Of a stretch of DNA of 64,000 nt, positions 56,230 to 64,000 are shown one piece after another (the stretch's first letter is position 1; each line of letters opens with the position of its first letter). The notes below the pieces were generated by a model that made no database searches, was not told the DNA's origin, and worked only from the letters and a program-made list of their open reading frames with translations. The position numbers were made by a program, and so were the translations under genes. Source of the stretch: Denitratisoma sp. DHT3 (GTDB taxonomy: Bacteria > Pseudomonadota > Gammaproteobacteria > Burkholderiales > Rhodocyclaceae); assembly GCF_007833355.1 (NCBI RefSeq), contig NZ_CP020914.1, positions 3,458,047-3,522,046 of the forward strand, read 5' to 3'.

Positions 56230-58428
56230 TCAGAACTCGTAGATCATGTCGATGCCGTAAGAGCGTGGCGCACCGAACACCGCCGTGGGGGCGCCCGCGT
56301 TGAAGTGGCCGACATAGTACTTGGTATCCGCCAGGTTCTTGCCCCACACGGCCAGGCGCACCCCTTTGAGTCCCGGCATTTCAGAGAGACTCAGGCGTGC
56401 GTTCAGCAGACTGTAGTCGCCAATGATGTACTGCGATGTGGCGACACTGGTTTGCGAAAACTTCTGGCCTTGCCACGAATAGTTCAGGTTGGCCGTCAGG
56501 AGACCGACCGGAATACGCGGCAACTCGTAGGTGATGTCGACATTCGCTGCGTGACCCGGGGCATTGGGGAAACGGAAAGTGCTCGATACATCCTTGCCGG
56601 TTGCGGGGCTCACCACCTTGTCGTAGTTGGCGTAAAGATAGGCGTAGTTGGCATTGATCACGAGTCCCCGGGTCAACAACGCCGTGGCTTCCAGTTCCAG
56701 GCCGCGGATGGTGGCCTTGCCGGCGTTGAAGATGTTGGTGATCGCCGGGTTCAGTGGATCGGCCTGTACGTTCACCTGGATATCGTCATACTTTGCCTGG
56801 AACAGAGCCGAATTCAGGCGCAATTTATTGTTGAACATCTGGGTCTTGAGACCCAGTTCGGTGCTCTCCAGGGTTTCCTCGCTGAATCCCTGGGCGAACG
56901 CCGCGGGGCTCGGTGCCCGAACGTTGTAGCCACCGCTCTTGTAGCCCCTCACCACCTTGCCGTAGACATTCGTGGTGTCATTGATGTCATAGGCAGCGAC
57001 AAAGCTGGGACTGAAGTTCCGGAAATCCTTGTCTCCGTTTGCCACGCCGCCCGGCGCCGTGGGATCGGGCACGATTGCGCCGCGCACCGGAAGAATGGTC
57101 TGAGATGCCTGGTACTTGCTTGCCGAGCGGCTGTCGCTGCTCCAGCGGCCGCCAACGGTCAAGTGCAGGCGGTTGTCAAGTACGTCGGGCGTCCACGTGG
57201 CCTGACCGAACAGGGCCGTCGATTCATTGTGGATCTGCTGATTCTGCAGGCTGGCGGTTACGCTGTTGACCGGGTTGCGAATCGTCTGCGTGATTGCGTT
57301 CGCATCCCCTTTTTCCCAGAAGTAGTAGATACCGGCAACATATTTCCAACGATCGTCGGCGGAACTCCCCAGGAACTGAAGCTCTTCGCTGAGCTGTTCC
57401 TGGTGAGTGCGGCCGGCATTCTGCAGCAGAGGATAGTTGCCCAGCGTGACCGGGTTGGCGTAGAAGATCTGGTTCTGGAAATTGTCCAGTTTCCGATAGC
57501 CGGTCAGGGATTTGATTTGCATCCTCGGGCCCACGTCCCAGGTGACGGTCAGGCTGTGGCCGGAAGACTTCACGTCGTTGGGGAGAACGTTGCGTGCCAG
57601 GGCGCCGCCGGCTGTAGGCCGGTCGGTTATTTTGGGAAAGAGGGTCGCCGGGGCAGCATAGAAGGGCGTGTCGTTGATGTTGGTCTCGTCATAGGCGTAG
57701 CGCACCGTCACCGTGTTGCTGGCTTTCCACAGTGCGTCGATGCGCCAGGCCTCGCGGTCTTTATCGCCATAGCGGGCAACGCCGGTGCCGAGATTCTTGA
57801 TGAATCCATTTTCTTTTTCCTTCAAGTAGCCGATGCGTACCGCGAAGTCTTCGCCGATCGGCACGTTCACGGAAGTGCGCGCGTCGAAACGATCTCGGTT
57901 GCCAAAGGAAATTTGCTGCTTGAATCGCCATTCGCCGGTACTGGGGGCCTTGGAAATGAAGTTGACCGCTCCACCCGTGGCGTTGCGGCCGTACAGCGTG
58001 CCTTGAGGACCACGCAATACCTCCACCCGCTCCAGTTCTGCCACGCTGCTCGCCAACCCCTGGCTCCGGGCGACATAGATGCCATCTACGTACATTGCGA
58101 CACTGGGGTCCTGCGTGATCTGGTCATCGGTGAGACCGATGCCGCGGATGTAGAGCAGTGCGGTGCCCGCGCTGTTGGGATGGGGGGTCAGTTGCAGGTT
58201 GGGCACCTGGGAGCGCAGGTCGGTGAGACCGCTGATGCCTCTGATTTCCAGGCTGTCCTCGGTCAGGGCAACGATGGAAATGTTGGTTTTCTGAAGGGAC
58301 TCGGCCCGCTTTTCAGCGGTCACGATGATCTCTTCCAATTGTTCCGGCTGTTTCGCGGCGACGCTGTTGGCGACCACCGCTTCTCCGAGCATCAGGCAGA
58401 TCGCCGATGCGATTTTTTTGCGTGACAT
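56230..58428 (-). CDS. TonB-dependent receptor, Sphingomonas-type
   Basis: 732 residues: signal peptide (about 1-24), TonB box EEIIVTAEKRAESLQKTNISI, plug with LRSQVPNLQL, RGIGLTDDQ, VDGIYVARSQG, ELERVEVLRGPQGTLYGRNATGGAVNFISK, and a barrel ending IYEF. This receptor type is abundant in sphingomonads and in steroid- or aromatic-degrading Betaproteobacteria; substrates are mostly unknown. AGGAGGAGAGGAT precedes the ATG at 58428. Paralogous to the 60550-62739 receptor. Confidence 0.92.
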   Translation of the reverse strand: MSRKKIASAICLMLGEAVVANSVAAKQPEQLEEIIVTAEKRAESLQKTNISIVALTEDSLEIRGISGLTDLRSQVPNLQLTPHPNSAGTALLYIRGIGLTDDQITQDPSVAMYVDGIYVARSQGLASSVAELERVEVLRGPQGTLYGRNATGGAVNFISKAPSTGEWRFKQQISFGNRDRFDARTSVNVPIGEDFAVRIGYLKEKENGFIKNLGTGVARYGDKDREAWRIDALWKASNTVTVRYAYDETNINDTPFYAAPATLFPKITDRPTAGGALARNVLPNDVKSSGHSLTVTWDVGPRMQIKSLTGYRKLDNFQNQIFYANPVTLGNYPLLQNAGRTHQEQLSEELQFLGSSADDRWKYVAGIYYFWEKGDANAITQTIRNPVNSVTASLQNQQIHNESTALFGQATWTPDVLDNRLHLTVGGRWSSDSRSASKYQASQTILPVRGAIVPDPTAPGGVANGDKDFRNFSPSFVAAYDINDTTNVYGKVVRGYKSGGYNVRAPSPAAFAQGFSEETLESTELGLKTQMFNNKLRLNSALFQAKYDDIQVNVQADPLNPAITNIFNAGKATIRGLELEATALLTRGLVINANYAYLYANYDKVVSPATGKDVSSTFRFPNAPGHAANVDITYELPRIPVGLLTANLNYSWQGQKFSQTSVATSQYIIGDYSLLNARLSLSEMPGLKGVRLAVWGKNLADTKYYVGHFNAGAPTAVFGAPRSYGIDMIYEF

Positions 58429-58498
58429 ATCCTCTCCTCCTGTTGTTTTATTGCCTGCCAACGATAGCGGCCGTCTTTGATCGCCGAGCCACGCAAGT

Positions 58499-58528
58499 AG
58501 ACTACCTACTAGTTAGTAGGTTGGTCAA
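58499..58528 (-). promoter_or_regulatory. Receptor promoter enclosing a TetR-type operator
   Basis: On the minus strand TTGACC (58523-58528) and TAGTCT (58499-58504) are spaced by 18 bases, about 70 bases upstream of the receptor ATG. The palindrome lies within this spacer and overlaps one base of the -10. The promoter call is by eye; TAGTCT is a weak -10. Confidence 0.55.
58504..58521. promoter_or_regulatory. 18-bp palindromic operator
   Basis: ACCTACTAGTTAGTAGGT: arms ACCTACTA and TAGTAGGT are perfect, only the central GT breaks symmetry. Size, spacing and the TAGTAGGT half-site fit TetR-family operators. It separates two divergent promoters and should block the receptor promoter directly. 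Confidence 0.8.
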
Positions 58529-58549
58529 GTGATGTAATTTTTCTGTAAA
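58521..58549 (+). promoter_or_regulatory. Candidate promoter of the phosphatase gene
   Basis: TTGGTC (58521-58526) and TGTAAA (58544-58549) with a 17-base spacer, next to the operator on the side facing the phosphatase gene. Weak consensus match; inferred. Confidence 0.45.
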
Positions 58550-58586
58550 ATCAGCGCGTTTGAAATGAACTCTCTGGAGCTGGCAC

Positions 58587-59510
58587 ATGCGTTTCGTCCG
58601 TTCTCTGTCTCTTGTGGCGTTTCTTTCCGTCGCCGTCGTCGCGTGCGACAGGAATCCGGCCTCGCTGCCCGCGGATCAGCGACCCGTGACGAGTCAATTG
58701 CCTTCCGCGGAGCGTTTCAAGTTTCGTCATCTGCCCGTCGAGGGCGCGCCGAATTTTCGCGATCTCGGCGGTTACAGAACGGCCGATGGCCTGTCGGTGA
58801 AGTGGGGAATGCTGTATCGAACCGACGCGCTCAATGAGCTGACCGATGGCGACGAGGCGTACCTCGAACGGTTGAACATCCAGAGAATCGTCGATTTCCG
58901 CGGTCCGCTGGAGGTCAAGGACGCGCCGGACCGGCTGCCGGCGCCCCTTGCCGCACGGTATGTGAGCATGCCGATGCCGGTCGCGGAGCTGAAAGGGGAC
59001 CGCAAGTTCGTCGAGCGGCTGATGCGCGGCGATACGGCCGACATGAAACTCAACGACATGCTGGTCGACATCAACCGCCAATTCGTCAGGGATTTCACGC
59101 CGGTATTCAGGGAATGGCTGCATGGTCTTGCGAATGCCCCCGAGGGCGCGCAGGTCATCCATTGCACGTCCGGGAAGGACCGCACCGGCTTCGCCGCGGC
59201 GGTTTTCCTGCTCAGCCTTGGCGTGCCGATGGATACGGTGATGCAGGATTACCTGGCTTCGAACGATTACCTGAGAGACAAGAACGAGCGGTCCGTTCTC
59301 AAGCTGAAAGTCTTCTCGCTGTTCCGCGCCGACACGGACGGCATCCGCTTCATCATGGGCGTCGAAAAACGCTATCTACAGGCGGCGTTCGACACGATCA
59401 ACGCCGATTACGGATCGATCGACAACTACCTGGTCAAAGGGCTGGGGGTCGATCCGGCATTCCGGGAAAAACTGCGGGAACGCTATCTCGACGGGATGCG
59501 CTCTTCCTGA
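58587..59510 (+). CDS. Secreted tyrosine-type phosphatase (predicted lipoprotein)
   Basis: 307 residues with a lipobox (VAVVAC). Catalytic P-loop HCTSGKDRTG with Cys193 and Arg199 and an upstream FRDLGGYRTADG motif, the pattern of tyrosine/phosphoinositide phosphatases of the DUF442-like LipA/MptpB group. The extracytoplasmic site argues for removal of phosphate from an imported or envelope substrate rather than signalling. Shares the operator region with the divergent receptor. Confidence 0.88.
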   Translation: MRFVRSLSLVAFLSVAVVACDRNPASLPADQRPVTSQLPSAERFKFRHLPVEGAPNFRDLGGYRTADGLSVKWGMLYRTDALNELTDGDEAYLERLNIQRIVDFRGPLEVKDAPDRLPAPLAARYVSMPMPVAELKGDRKFVERLMRGDTADMKLNDMLVDINRQFVRDFTPVFREWLHGLANAPEGAQVIHCTSGKDRTGFAAAVFLLSLGVPMDTVMQDYLASNDYLRDKNERSVLKLKVFSLFRADTDGIRFIMGVEKRYLQAAFDTINADYGSIDNYLVKGLGVDPAFREKLRERYLDGMRSS

Positions 59511-59566
59511 GGGCACGCTGATTCCGACTGGCCCGCACCTACAGGACACGCTGAACAAGTCATGAC

Positions 59567-59606
59567 CCGTTCGGGCTGAGCTTGACGAAGGGCTCAGTAC
59601 GAACGG
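59567..59606. repeat. Hairpin-forming dispersed repeat copy 3
   Basis: CCGTTCGGGCTGAGC at 59567-59581 is the exact reverse complement of the repeat at 41052-41066. Here it faces GGCTCAGTACGAACGG (59591-59606), so the pair folds into a long hairpin between the phosphatase and hydrolase genes. Such elements are common in Betaproteobacteria. Confidence 0.8.
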
Positions 59607-59622
59607 ACTTGTTCCGCGCTTC

Positions 59623-60501
59623 CTAAAGAAAGCGCCGGGCCTCCTCCAGGACGCGTTCCAGCTGGTTGTGATGCACCCAGTGTCCGGCGCCTGGAATCGT
59701 GATCGAGCGGGCGTCTGGAAACAGGTCCAGGGCGCCGTTGCGTTGCGGGTCGGAGTGTTCTCCGCAAGCGTCGCCGCGCAGAAACAGCACGGGGCAGGTG
59801 ACGTTCGGCCACAGGGCCGTGGTTTCGGGGCCGGAGAGGAATTGCGGCGGCATGGCCGCCAGGTAGGGGTCGTATTTCCAGTACAGGCCGCCTTCTTTCC
59901 GCTTCAGGCCATGGACCGTCAGATGCCGCACTTGATCGGCCGACAGGTGCGGATGCTCGACGGCGAGGCGGGCCATGGCCTCTTCCTCGTTCGGGTATGG
60001 GCGCGTGCCGCGTTTTTCCGCCCTGCCCGCGCGCTCGAACCATTCCCGCGCCACCTCTGCCGGGGCGTCCGTGTGCTGGGCGCGCAGGCGTCGCGGCGTG
60101 TAATGGATGAAGGGGTCGATGACCAGCGCGCGTTCCGTGCGTTCCGGAAACAGCGCGGCGTACAGCAGCGAGATGAAGCCGCCGAAGGAGTGGCCGACGA
60201 TCCTGACCTTTTCCGCTTGCAGATGATCGACGAGGCGGGCGAGGTCATACACGTGATTGAGCAGCAGGTACGCTCCGCCCGTGTCCCAGTCGGAATCGCC
60301 GTGGCCGCGCAGGTCGGGCGCGATCACCCGCCAGTCGGCGCGCAGCCCGGCGGCCATCCAGTCCCAACTGCGGCAGTGGTCGTAGCCGCCATGGACCATC
60401 AGCACGAGCGGTGCGTCGGCGTTGCCCCAGTCGGCATAATGCAGCCGCAATCGTTGCGAATCGAAGTGGCGGCCGTGCGGCTCAGTCATCGTCCGTGTCA
60501 T
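59623..60501 (-). CDS. Alpha/beta hydrolase
   Basis: 292 residues. HGGYDH oxyanion region, nucleophile elbow GHSFGG (Ser about 105), and C-terminal GAGHWVHHNQ with the catalytic His. No signal peptide. Possibly an esterase or lactonase. ATG at 60501 with GAGG upstream is preferred over a TTG at 60507. Directly downstream (48 bases) of the receptor gene at 60550, same strand. Confidence 0.87.
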   Translation of the reverse strand: MTRTMTEPHGRHFDSQRLRLHYADWGNADAPLVLMVHGGYDHCRSWDWMAAGLRADWRVIAPDLRGHGDSDWDTGGAYLLLNHVYDLARLVDHLQAEKVRIVGHSFGGFISLLYAALFPERTERALVIDPFIHYTPRRLRAQHTDAPAEVAREWFERAGRAEKRGTRPYPNEEEAMARLAVEHPHLSADQVRHLTVHGLKRKEGGLYWKYDPYLAAMPPQFLSGPETTALWPNVTCPVLFLRGDACGEHSDPQRNGALDLFPDARSITIPGAGHWVHHNQLERVLEEARRFL

Positions 60502-60549
60502 GTGCAATCCCTCGGGCCGGCCGCCGCGAGACGGCCGGTTCCTTGTCGA

Positions 60550-62739
60550 TCAATACTCGTAGATCAGGTCCACGCCGTTCATGCGCGGCTCGCCATACTG
60601 GGTGGAAATCAGGCCCAGGTTGGTGGTGGCGATGCGGTACTTGCGGTCGGTCAGGTTCTTCGACCACAGCGCCACCCGCACCATGCCCTGGGCGGCCCGG
60701 ATGTTCGCCAGCTGGATGCGGGCGTTCCAGACGCCGTAGCCCGGCGTCAGGGTGTTGGCGATCGGTCCGGAGAACCAGTGGTCCTGCCACTTGTAGTCGA
60801 GGTTGGCGATCAGCCTGCCGTAAGGCGTCATGCCGGAGGTGTATTGCAGGCCGACCCCGCCCTGGTTCTTGGGCGTGAAGGGCATGTGGCGCTGGCTGGC
60901 CAGTTCCACGCCGTTGTCCATGTAGGACTTGTACTTCCCGTCCAGGGTGGCGAAGAAGAGGTTCGCCATCAGGCCCTCGGCCAGCAGCGCGCTCAGCTCC
61001 ACTTCGACGCCCTTGATCTCGGCCTTGCCGGCGTTGAGCGTGTCGGTGAAGATCGGCGGGGTGCGTGCCTGGTCGACCTGGAGATTGGAATACCGGTTGG
61101 AAAAGGCCGCCAGGTTCAGGCGCATGCGCTTGTCGAACAGGTCGGACTTCATGCCGATCTCGTAGGCGCGCACGTTCTCCATGTTGAAGCCCTCGCCGAA
61201 GCCGACGACGGTGCTGCGCACGTTGAAGCCGCCGGCGCGGTAACCGGTGGCGATCTTGGCATAGCCGCTGATGTCGTCGGTGAATGCGTAGTCGGCGGTC
61301 AGGCTCGGGTTGAGTTTGCTGAAGTGCTTGTCGGCGGGCACCACCATGCCATTGGTGGCGGGCGAGAAATTGCTGGCGACGAAGGTCTTGGTCGCTTCCC
61401 GGTCGTCGCTGGTGTGGCGCAGGCCCAGGGTCAGTTGCAGGCGATCCTGCAGCACCGGCGGCTTCCAGGTGGCCTGGCCGTAGATGGCCTTGGAGCGCGA
61501 GGACGCCTTCACCGCCCAGGTGTCGGACAGGGTCGGGTTATAGACCGAGGACGAGGACTCGTCGCTGTTTTCCTTGAAGAAGAAGAGGCCCGCGACGTAC
61601 TTCAGGCGCTGGCCGAAGGCATCGCCCACCAGCTGGAATTCCTGCGAGGTCTGGTCCTGCTTTTCCAGGCGCGTCTGGGTGAAGATGTCCGCGTAGTTCT
61701 GGAACGCGTCGCTGTCGAGCTTGCGGTAGGCGGTGATGGATTTCAGGACCGCCCAGTCCAGATCCCAGGTCAAGGTCAGGTTGTGACCCGAGTTCTTCGC
61801 ATTGCTGGGGAGCAGCCCCTTCACCGCCGCGGCTTCGAGTTGCCGGCCGTTGGGTTGGACGATCTGGTAATACAGGTTGCCGTAGTCCTCCAGCTTGGAG
61901 CTGTCCAGCGTGTAATCCACGGTCAGCCGGTCGGTCGCCTTGAGGCGGACCGCCAGCTTCATCGCCTCTTTCTTGTCCTGGTTGAAGTCGGCCTGATTGG
62001 GCAGGGTGGAATTGTTGTTCCTGACCCAGCCGTCATTGGACGAGCGCATGTAGGCGAAGCGGGCGTACAGGTTTTCGGCAAGCGGGATGTTGACCTTGGT
62101 GCGGGAGGTGAACAGATCGTAGCTGCCGGTGGTGAGCTGCTGCTCGAAGGAGAAGTCCTTTTCCGGCTTGCGGCTGATGAAGTTGATCGCGCCCGCCGTG
62201 GTGTTGCGTCCATATAGGGTGCCCTGCGGTCCGCGCAGCACCTCGACGCGCTCCAGATCGGCGATGTCCGCCGCCACGCCGGTGCCGCGGCTGATCAGCA
62301 CGCCATCCACATAGATGCCGGTGGCGCCGTCCTTGGTGGTCTGGGTGTCCAGGTTGCCCATGCCGCGGATGAACAGATTGGGTGTCGAGCGGTTGCCGGT
62401 GAAGGGCACGAGGTTGACCGACGGCACCTTGTTGGACATGTCCATCACGTTGGAGATGCGCAGGGTTTCCAGTTCCCGCGAGGAGATCGCGGAGACCGCG
62501 ATGGGCACCTTCTGCAGCGACTGTTCCCGCTTTTCGGCGGTGACGATGACTTCTTCCAGCGCCATCGGCGCGGCGCCTGAACTGTCCGCCGCCTTTTTCG
62601 CGCCCGCGCTTTGCGCATGGGCCGTGACGCCCATGCCGGCAAGCGCCGCGGCCAGCGTCGTGACCAGGGTCAATTGGTGGAATCGGGCGGGGCGGAACCG
62701 GGCGGCCGGATGTCTCGGGCCGGATGTCTCGATAAGCAT
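60550..62739 (-). CDS. TonB-dependent receptor, Sphingomonas-type
   Basis: 729 residues: signal peptide (about 20-43, cleavage near AHAQSA), TonB box EEVIVTAEKREQSLQKVPIAV, plug with DLERVEVLRGPQGTLYGRNTTAGAINFISRKPEKDF, barrel ending in IYEY. Shares plug motifs with the 56230-58428 receptor. Substrate unknown. AGAGGAG before the ATG at 62739. First gene of a unit with the alpha/beta hydrolase; a perfect palindrome lies in its leader. Confidence 0.92.
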   Translation of the reverse strand: MLIETSGPRHPAARFRPARFHQLTLVTTLAAALAGMGVTAHAQSAGAKKAADSSGAAPMALEEVIVTAEKREQSLQKVPIAVSAISSRELETLRISNVMDMSNKVPSVNLVPFTGNRSTPNLFIRGMGNLDTQTTKDGATGIYVDGVLISRGTGVAADIADLERVEVLRGPQGTLYGRNTTAGAINFISRKPEKDFSFEQQLTTGSYDLFTSRTKVNIPLAENLYARFAYMRSSNDGWVRNNNSTLPNQADFNQDKKEAMKLAVRLKATDRLTVDYTLDSSKLEDYGNLYYQIVQPNGRQLEAAAVKGLLPSNAKNSGHNLTLTWDLDWAVLKSITAYRKLDSDAFQNYADIFTQTRLEKQDQTSQEFQLVGDAFGQRLKYVAGLFFFKENSDESSSSVYNPTLSDTWAVKASSRSKAIYGQATWKPPVLQDRLQLTLGLRHTSDDREATKTFVASNFSPATNGMVVPADKHFSKLNPSLTADYAFTDDISGYAKIATGYRAGGFNVRSTVVGFGEGFNMENVRAYEIGMKSDLFDKRMRLNLAAFSNRYSNLQVDQARTPPIFTDTLNAGKAEIKGVEVELSALLAEGLMANLFFATLDGKYKSYMDNGVELASQRHMPFTPKNQGGVGLQYTSGMTPYGRLIANLDYKWQDHWFSGPIANTLTPGYGVWNARIQLANIRAAQGMVRVALWSKNLTDRKYRIATTNLGLISTQYGEPRMNGVDLIYEY

Positions 62740-62767
62740 CACATATCTCCTCTTGTCGTTATCCCTG

Positions 62768-62799
62768 CCGCGCTGGCGCCGGGAACGGCGCCAGCGCGG
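62768..62799. repeat. Perfect 13-bp inverted repeat in the receptor leader
   Basis: CCGCGCTGGCGCC and GGCGCCAGCGCGG flank GGGAAC. Very stable hairpin about 30 bases upstream of the receptor start; no T-run. Could be a leader RNA structure, an operator or a terminator-like element for control. Confidence 0.7.
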
Positions 62800-62813
62800 T
62801 GAGCGATCGCTCA
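62800..62813. promoter_or_regulatory. Perfect 14-bp palindrome, candidate operator
   Basis: TGAGCGATCGCTCA is fully self-complementary. It sits about 60 bases upstream of the receptor gene, just downstream on the minus strand of a possible -10 (TATACC, 62818-62823), so a bound repressor would cover the start site. The regulator is unknown. Confidence 0.6.
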
Positions 62814-62953
62814 TGGGGGTATACGCGGCCGTACCGAAGAACCGCCACCTGGTTTTGCCGACAGGGTTCAATCTTAATAGTTAACCGCTGCGCCGCGGCG
62901 GGCACGGCGAAAACCCTCGATTTCCTGGCTGGTTTGCATTGAGGTTTTCAGGT

Positions 62954-63718
62954 TCAATTGCCCGTGAATACCGGTTTGCGCTTCTCGGCGCGCGCCTGGC
63001 GGGCCTCGGCGGCGTCCGCCGTGCGGGTCAGGATGTCGGTGCGCGTCTGCTCGAACCGGTAGCCGTTCTTGAGATCCATCCATTCGACCATGTTCAGGTT
63101 CTCCTTCGCCAGCCGCAATCCCATCGGCAGTTTCGCCGCCAGCAGCGCCGCTTCGTCCATGACTTCCGCCATCAGCCGCGCATGCGGCACCACGCGCAGG
63201 ACGGCGCCGCAGCGCTGGGCCTCTTCGGCGCCGACGCGCAGTGCGCTGTAGTGCATGCGCCGCACCATGTTCATCGGGAAGATGCGCGCGGCGTGGCGGG
63301 CGCCGCCGAGGACGCCCAGGTCGATTTCCGGCAGGCCGAAACAGGCGCGATCCGAGGCGATCGCATAGTCGCAGGACGCGACCAGGGCCAGGCCGCCGCC
63401 GAGCGCCGGGCCATTGACGGCGGCGATCACCGGAATGGCGCATTCGCAGATCGCCTCCAGCGCGGTGCGCATGCTGCGGCCATGATCCGGGGTCACCCAG
63501 GTGCCGCCCGTCCCGTCCTTGATGTCGGCGCCAGCGCAGAAGGCCCGATCGCCGGCGCCGGTCAGGACCGCGACGCGCGCGCCGGGATAATCGTGCAAGG
63601 CGTCGAAGACCTCGGCGATCCTCGCCAGCAGCGTCCTCGATATCGCGTTCACCGGCGCATTGTCGATCGTCACCAGCGCAATGCCATCGGCGACCGTCAG
63701 ATTGATGTCGGCACTCAT
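62954..63718 (-). CDS. Enoyl-CoA hydratase/isomerase family protein
   Basis: 254 residues, crotonase fold: DRAFCAGADIKDG and AAVNGPALGGGLALVASCDYA supply the oxyanion hole. The glutamate of FGLPEIDLGV is present while the first hydratase glutamate is replaced by Ala (GGLALVA). That pattern fits isomerases or other crotonases more than classic hydratases. Divergent from a LysR gene; the receptor gene is 214 bases downstream. Confidence 0.88.
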   Translation of the reverse strand: MSADINLTVADGIALVTIDNAPVNAISRTLLARIAEVFDALHDYPGARVAVLTGAGDRAFCAGADIKDGTGGTWVTPDHGRSMRTALEAICECAIPVIAAVNGPALGGGLALVASCDYAIASDRACFGLPEIDLGVLGGARHAARIFPMNMVRRMHYSALRVGAEEAQRCGAVLRVVPHARLMAEVMDEAALLAAKLPMGLRLAKENLNMVEWMDLKNGYRFEQTRTDILTRTADAAEARQARAEKRKPVFTGN

Positions 63719-63849
63719 TGCAAATCTCCATGAAAATATGTTTTCGTCTTCCTGACGGAGACCGCCGATCCGCTGTCGGCGGTCTCCGAGGACGAACCGA
63801 GTCTAGGCAGGCCACCGGTGTTTGCCTAATGAATTGGAGCCACATCGAC

Positions 63850-64000
63850 ATGAACGAAATTCAGTTGCGCAAGCTCGATCTGAATCTCCTGGTCGCCCTG
63901 GATACGCTCCTCTCCGTGGAGGAGGTGGGGCTCGCGGCGGAAAGGATGAACCTCACCCAGTCGGCGATGAGCCACGCGTTGCGGCGCTTGCGCGAGCAAT
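63850..64000 (+). CDS. LysR family regulator, N-terminus only
   Basis: Runs off the window after 50 codons. MNEIQLRKLDLNLLVALDTLLSVEEVGLAAERMNLTQSAMSHALRRLRE is the typical LysR winged-helix start with its HTH. Divergent from the crotonase gene, with 131 bases between, where it probably binds. Confidence 0.85.
   Translation, partial: MNEIQLRKLDLNLLVALDTLLSVEEVGLAAERMNLTQSAMSHALRRLREQ

Noticed and set aside
62876..62938. 20-residue minus-strand peptide (MQTSQEIEGFRRARRGAAVNY) after the crotonase gene
   Set aside because: Too short to support as a gene; it could be chance or a remnant of a longer gene.

Overview
The window is GC-rich chromosomal DNA of a Gram-negative proteobacterium, most likely a betaproteobacterium near the Rhodocyclales/Sterolibacterium-type lineages. 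The evidence is gene order and gene types: an aroA-cmk fusion followed by rpsA, ihfB, lapA, lapB, ugd, hldA, hldD and cysM; an Fe-S type cysH with a DUF934 gene; hslVU; and yajC-secD-secF beside queA-tgt. The taxon is an inference from these features, not from a database search.

Layout. 1-4.8 kb: dsbB and a leftward sulfite/APS reduction operon (TauE-type transporter, cysI, DUF934, cysH). 4.8-17.2 kb: an Atm1-type ABC exporter, a YciA thioesterase, then a long rightward housekeeping run joining aromatic amino acid synthesis, translation (S1), nucleoid (IHF), LPS control (LapA/LapB), UDP-glucuronate, heptose activation and cysteine synthesis. 17.3-20.5 kb: accessory catabolic genes on the minus strand (crotonase, luciferase-like oxidoreductase, SDR). 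20.6-25.3 kb: a PolB-like exonuclease, an RNA methyltransferase-like gene, and a divergent pair of SCO1 and an orphan heme-copper oxidase subunit I-like protein. 25.3-31 kb: secF, secD, yajC, tgt, queA and tRNA-Leu(CAA). 31-34.3 kb: an OprC/NosA-like TonB-dependent receptor carrying the CxxxM and HxM copper motifs, plus its own tonB. 34.4-47.3 kb: a mix of metabolic and RNA modification genes, a HepT/MntA toxin-antitoxin pair, hslVU, another TonB receptor with a small His/Cys secreted protein, Uma2, a secreted hydrolase and RlmI. 47.6-54.1 kb: acyl-CoA dehydrogenase, fused isobutyryl-CoA mutase IcmF and a divergent AraC regulator. 54.4-64 kb: an accessory locus of TetR regulator, secreted calcineurin-like phosphoesterase, two Sphingomonas-style TonB receptors, a secreted HCx5R phosphatase, an alpha/beta hydrolase, a crotonase and the start of a LysR regulator.

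The most interesting part is 54.4-64 kb. A clear TetR-type operator lies in the -35/-10 spacer of a receptor promoter and also touches a divergent promoter for the phosphatase. That places an outer-membrane receptor, two predicted lipoprotein phosphoesterases and probably the nearby TetR under one switch. A second receptor nearby has a perfect 14-base palindrome in its leader. Together they look like a substrate-induced uptake and dephosphorylation/hydrolysis system. The substrate is unknown; given the catabolic genes around, a hydrophobic or esterified compound is possible. No CRISPR array, prophage, rRNA operon or insertion sequence was seen.
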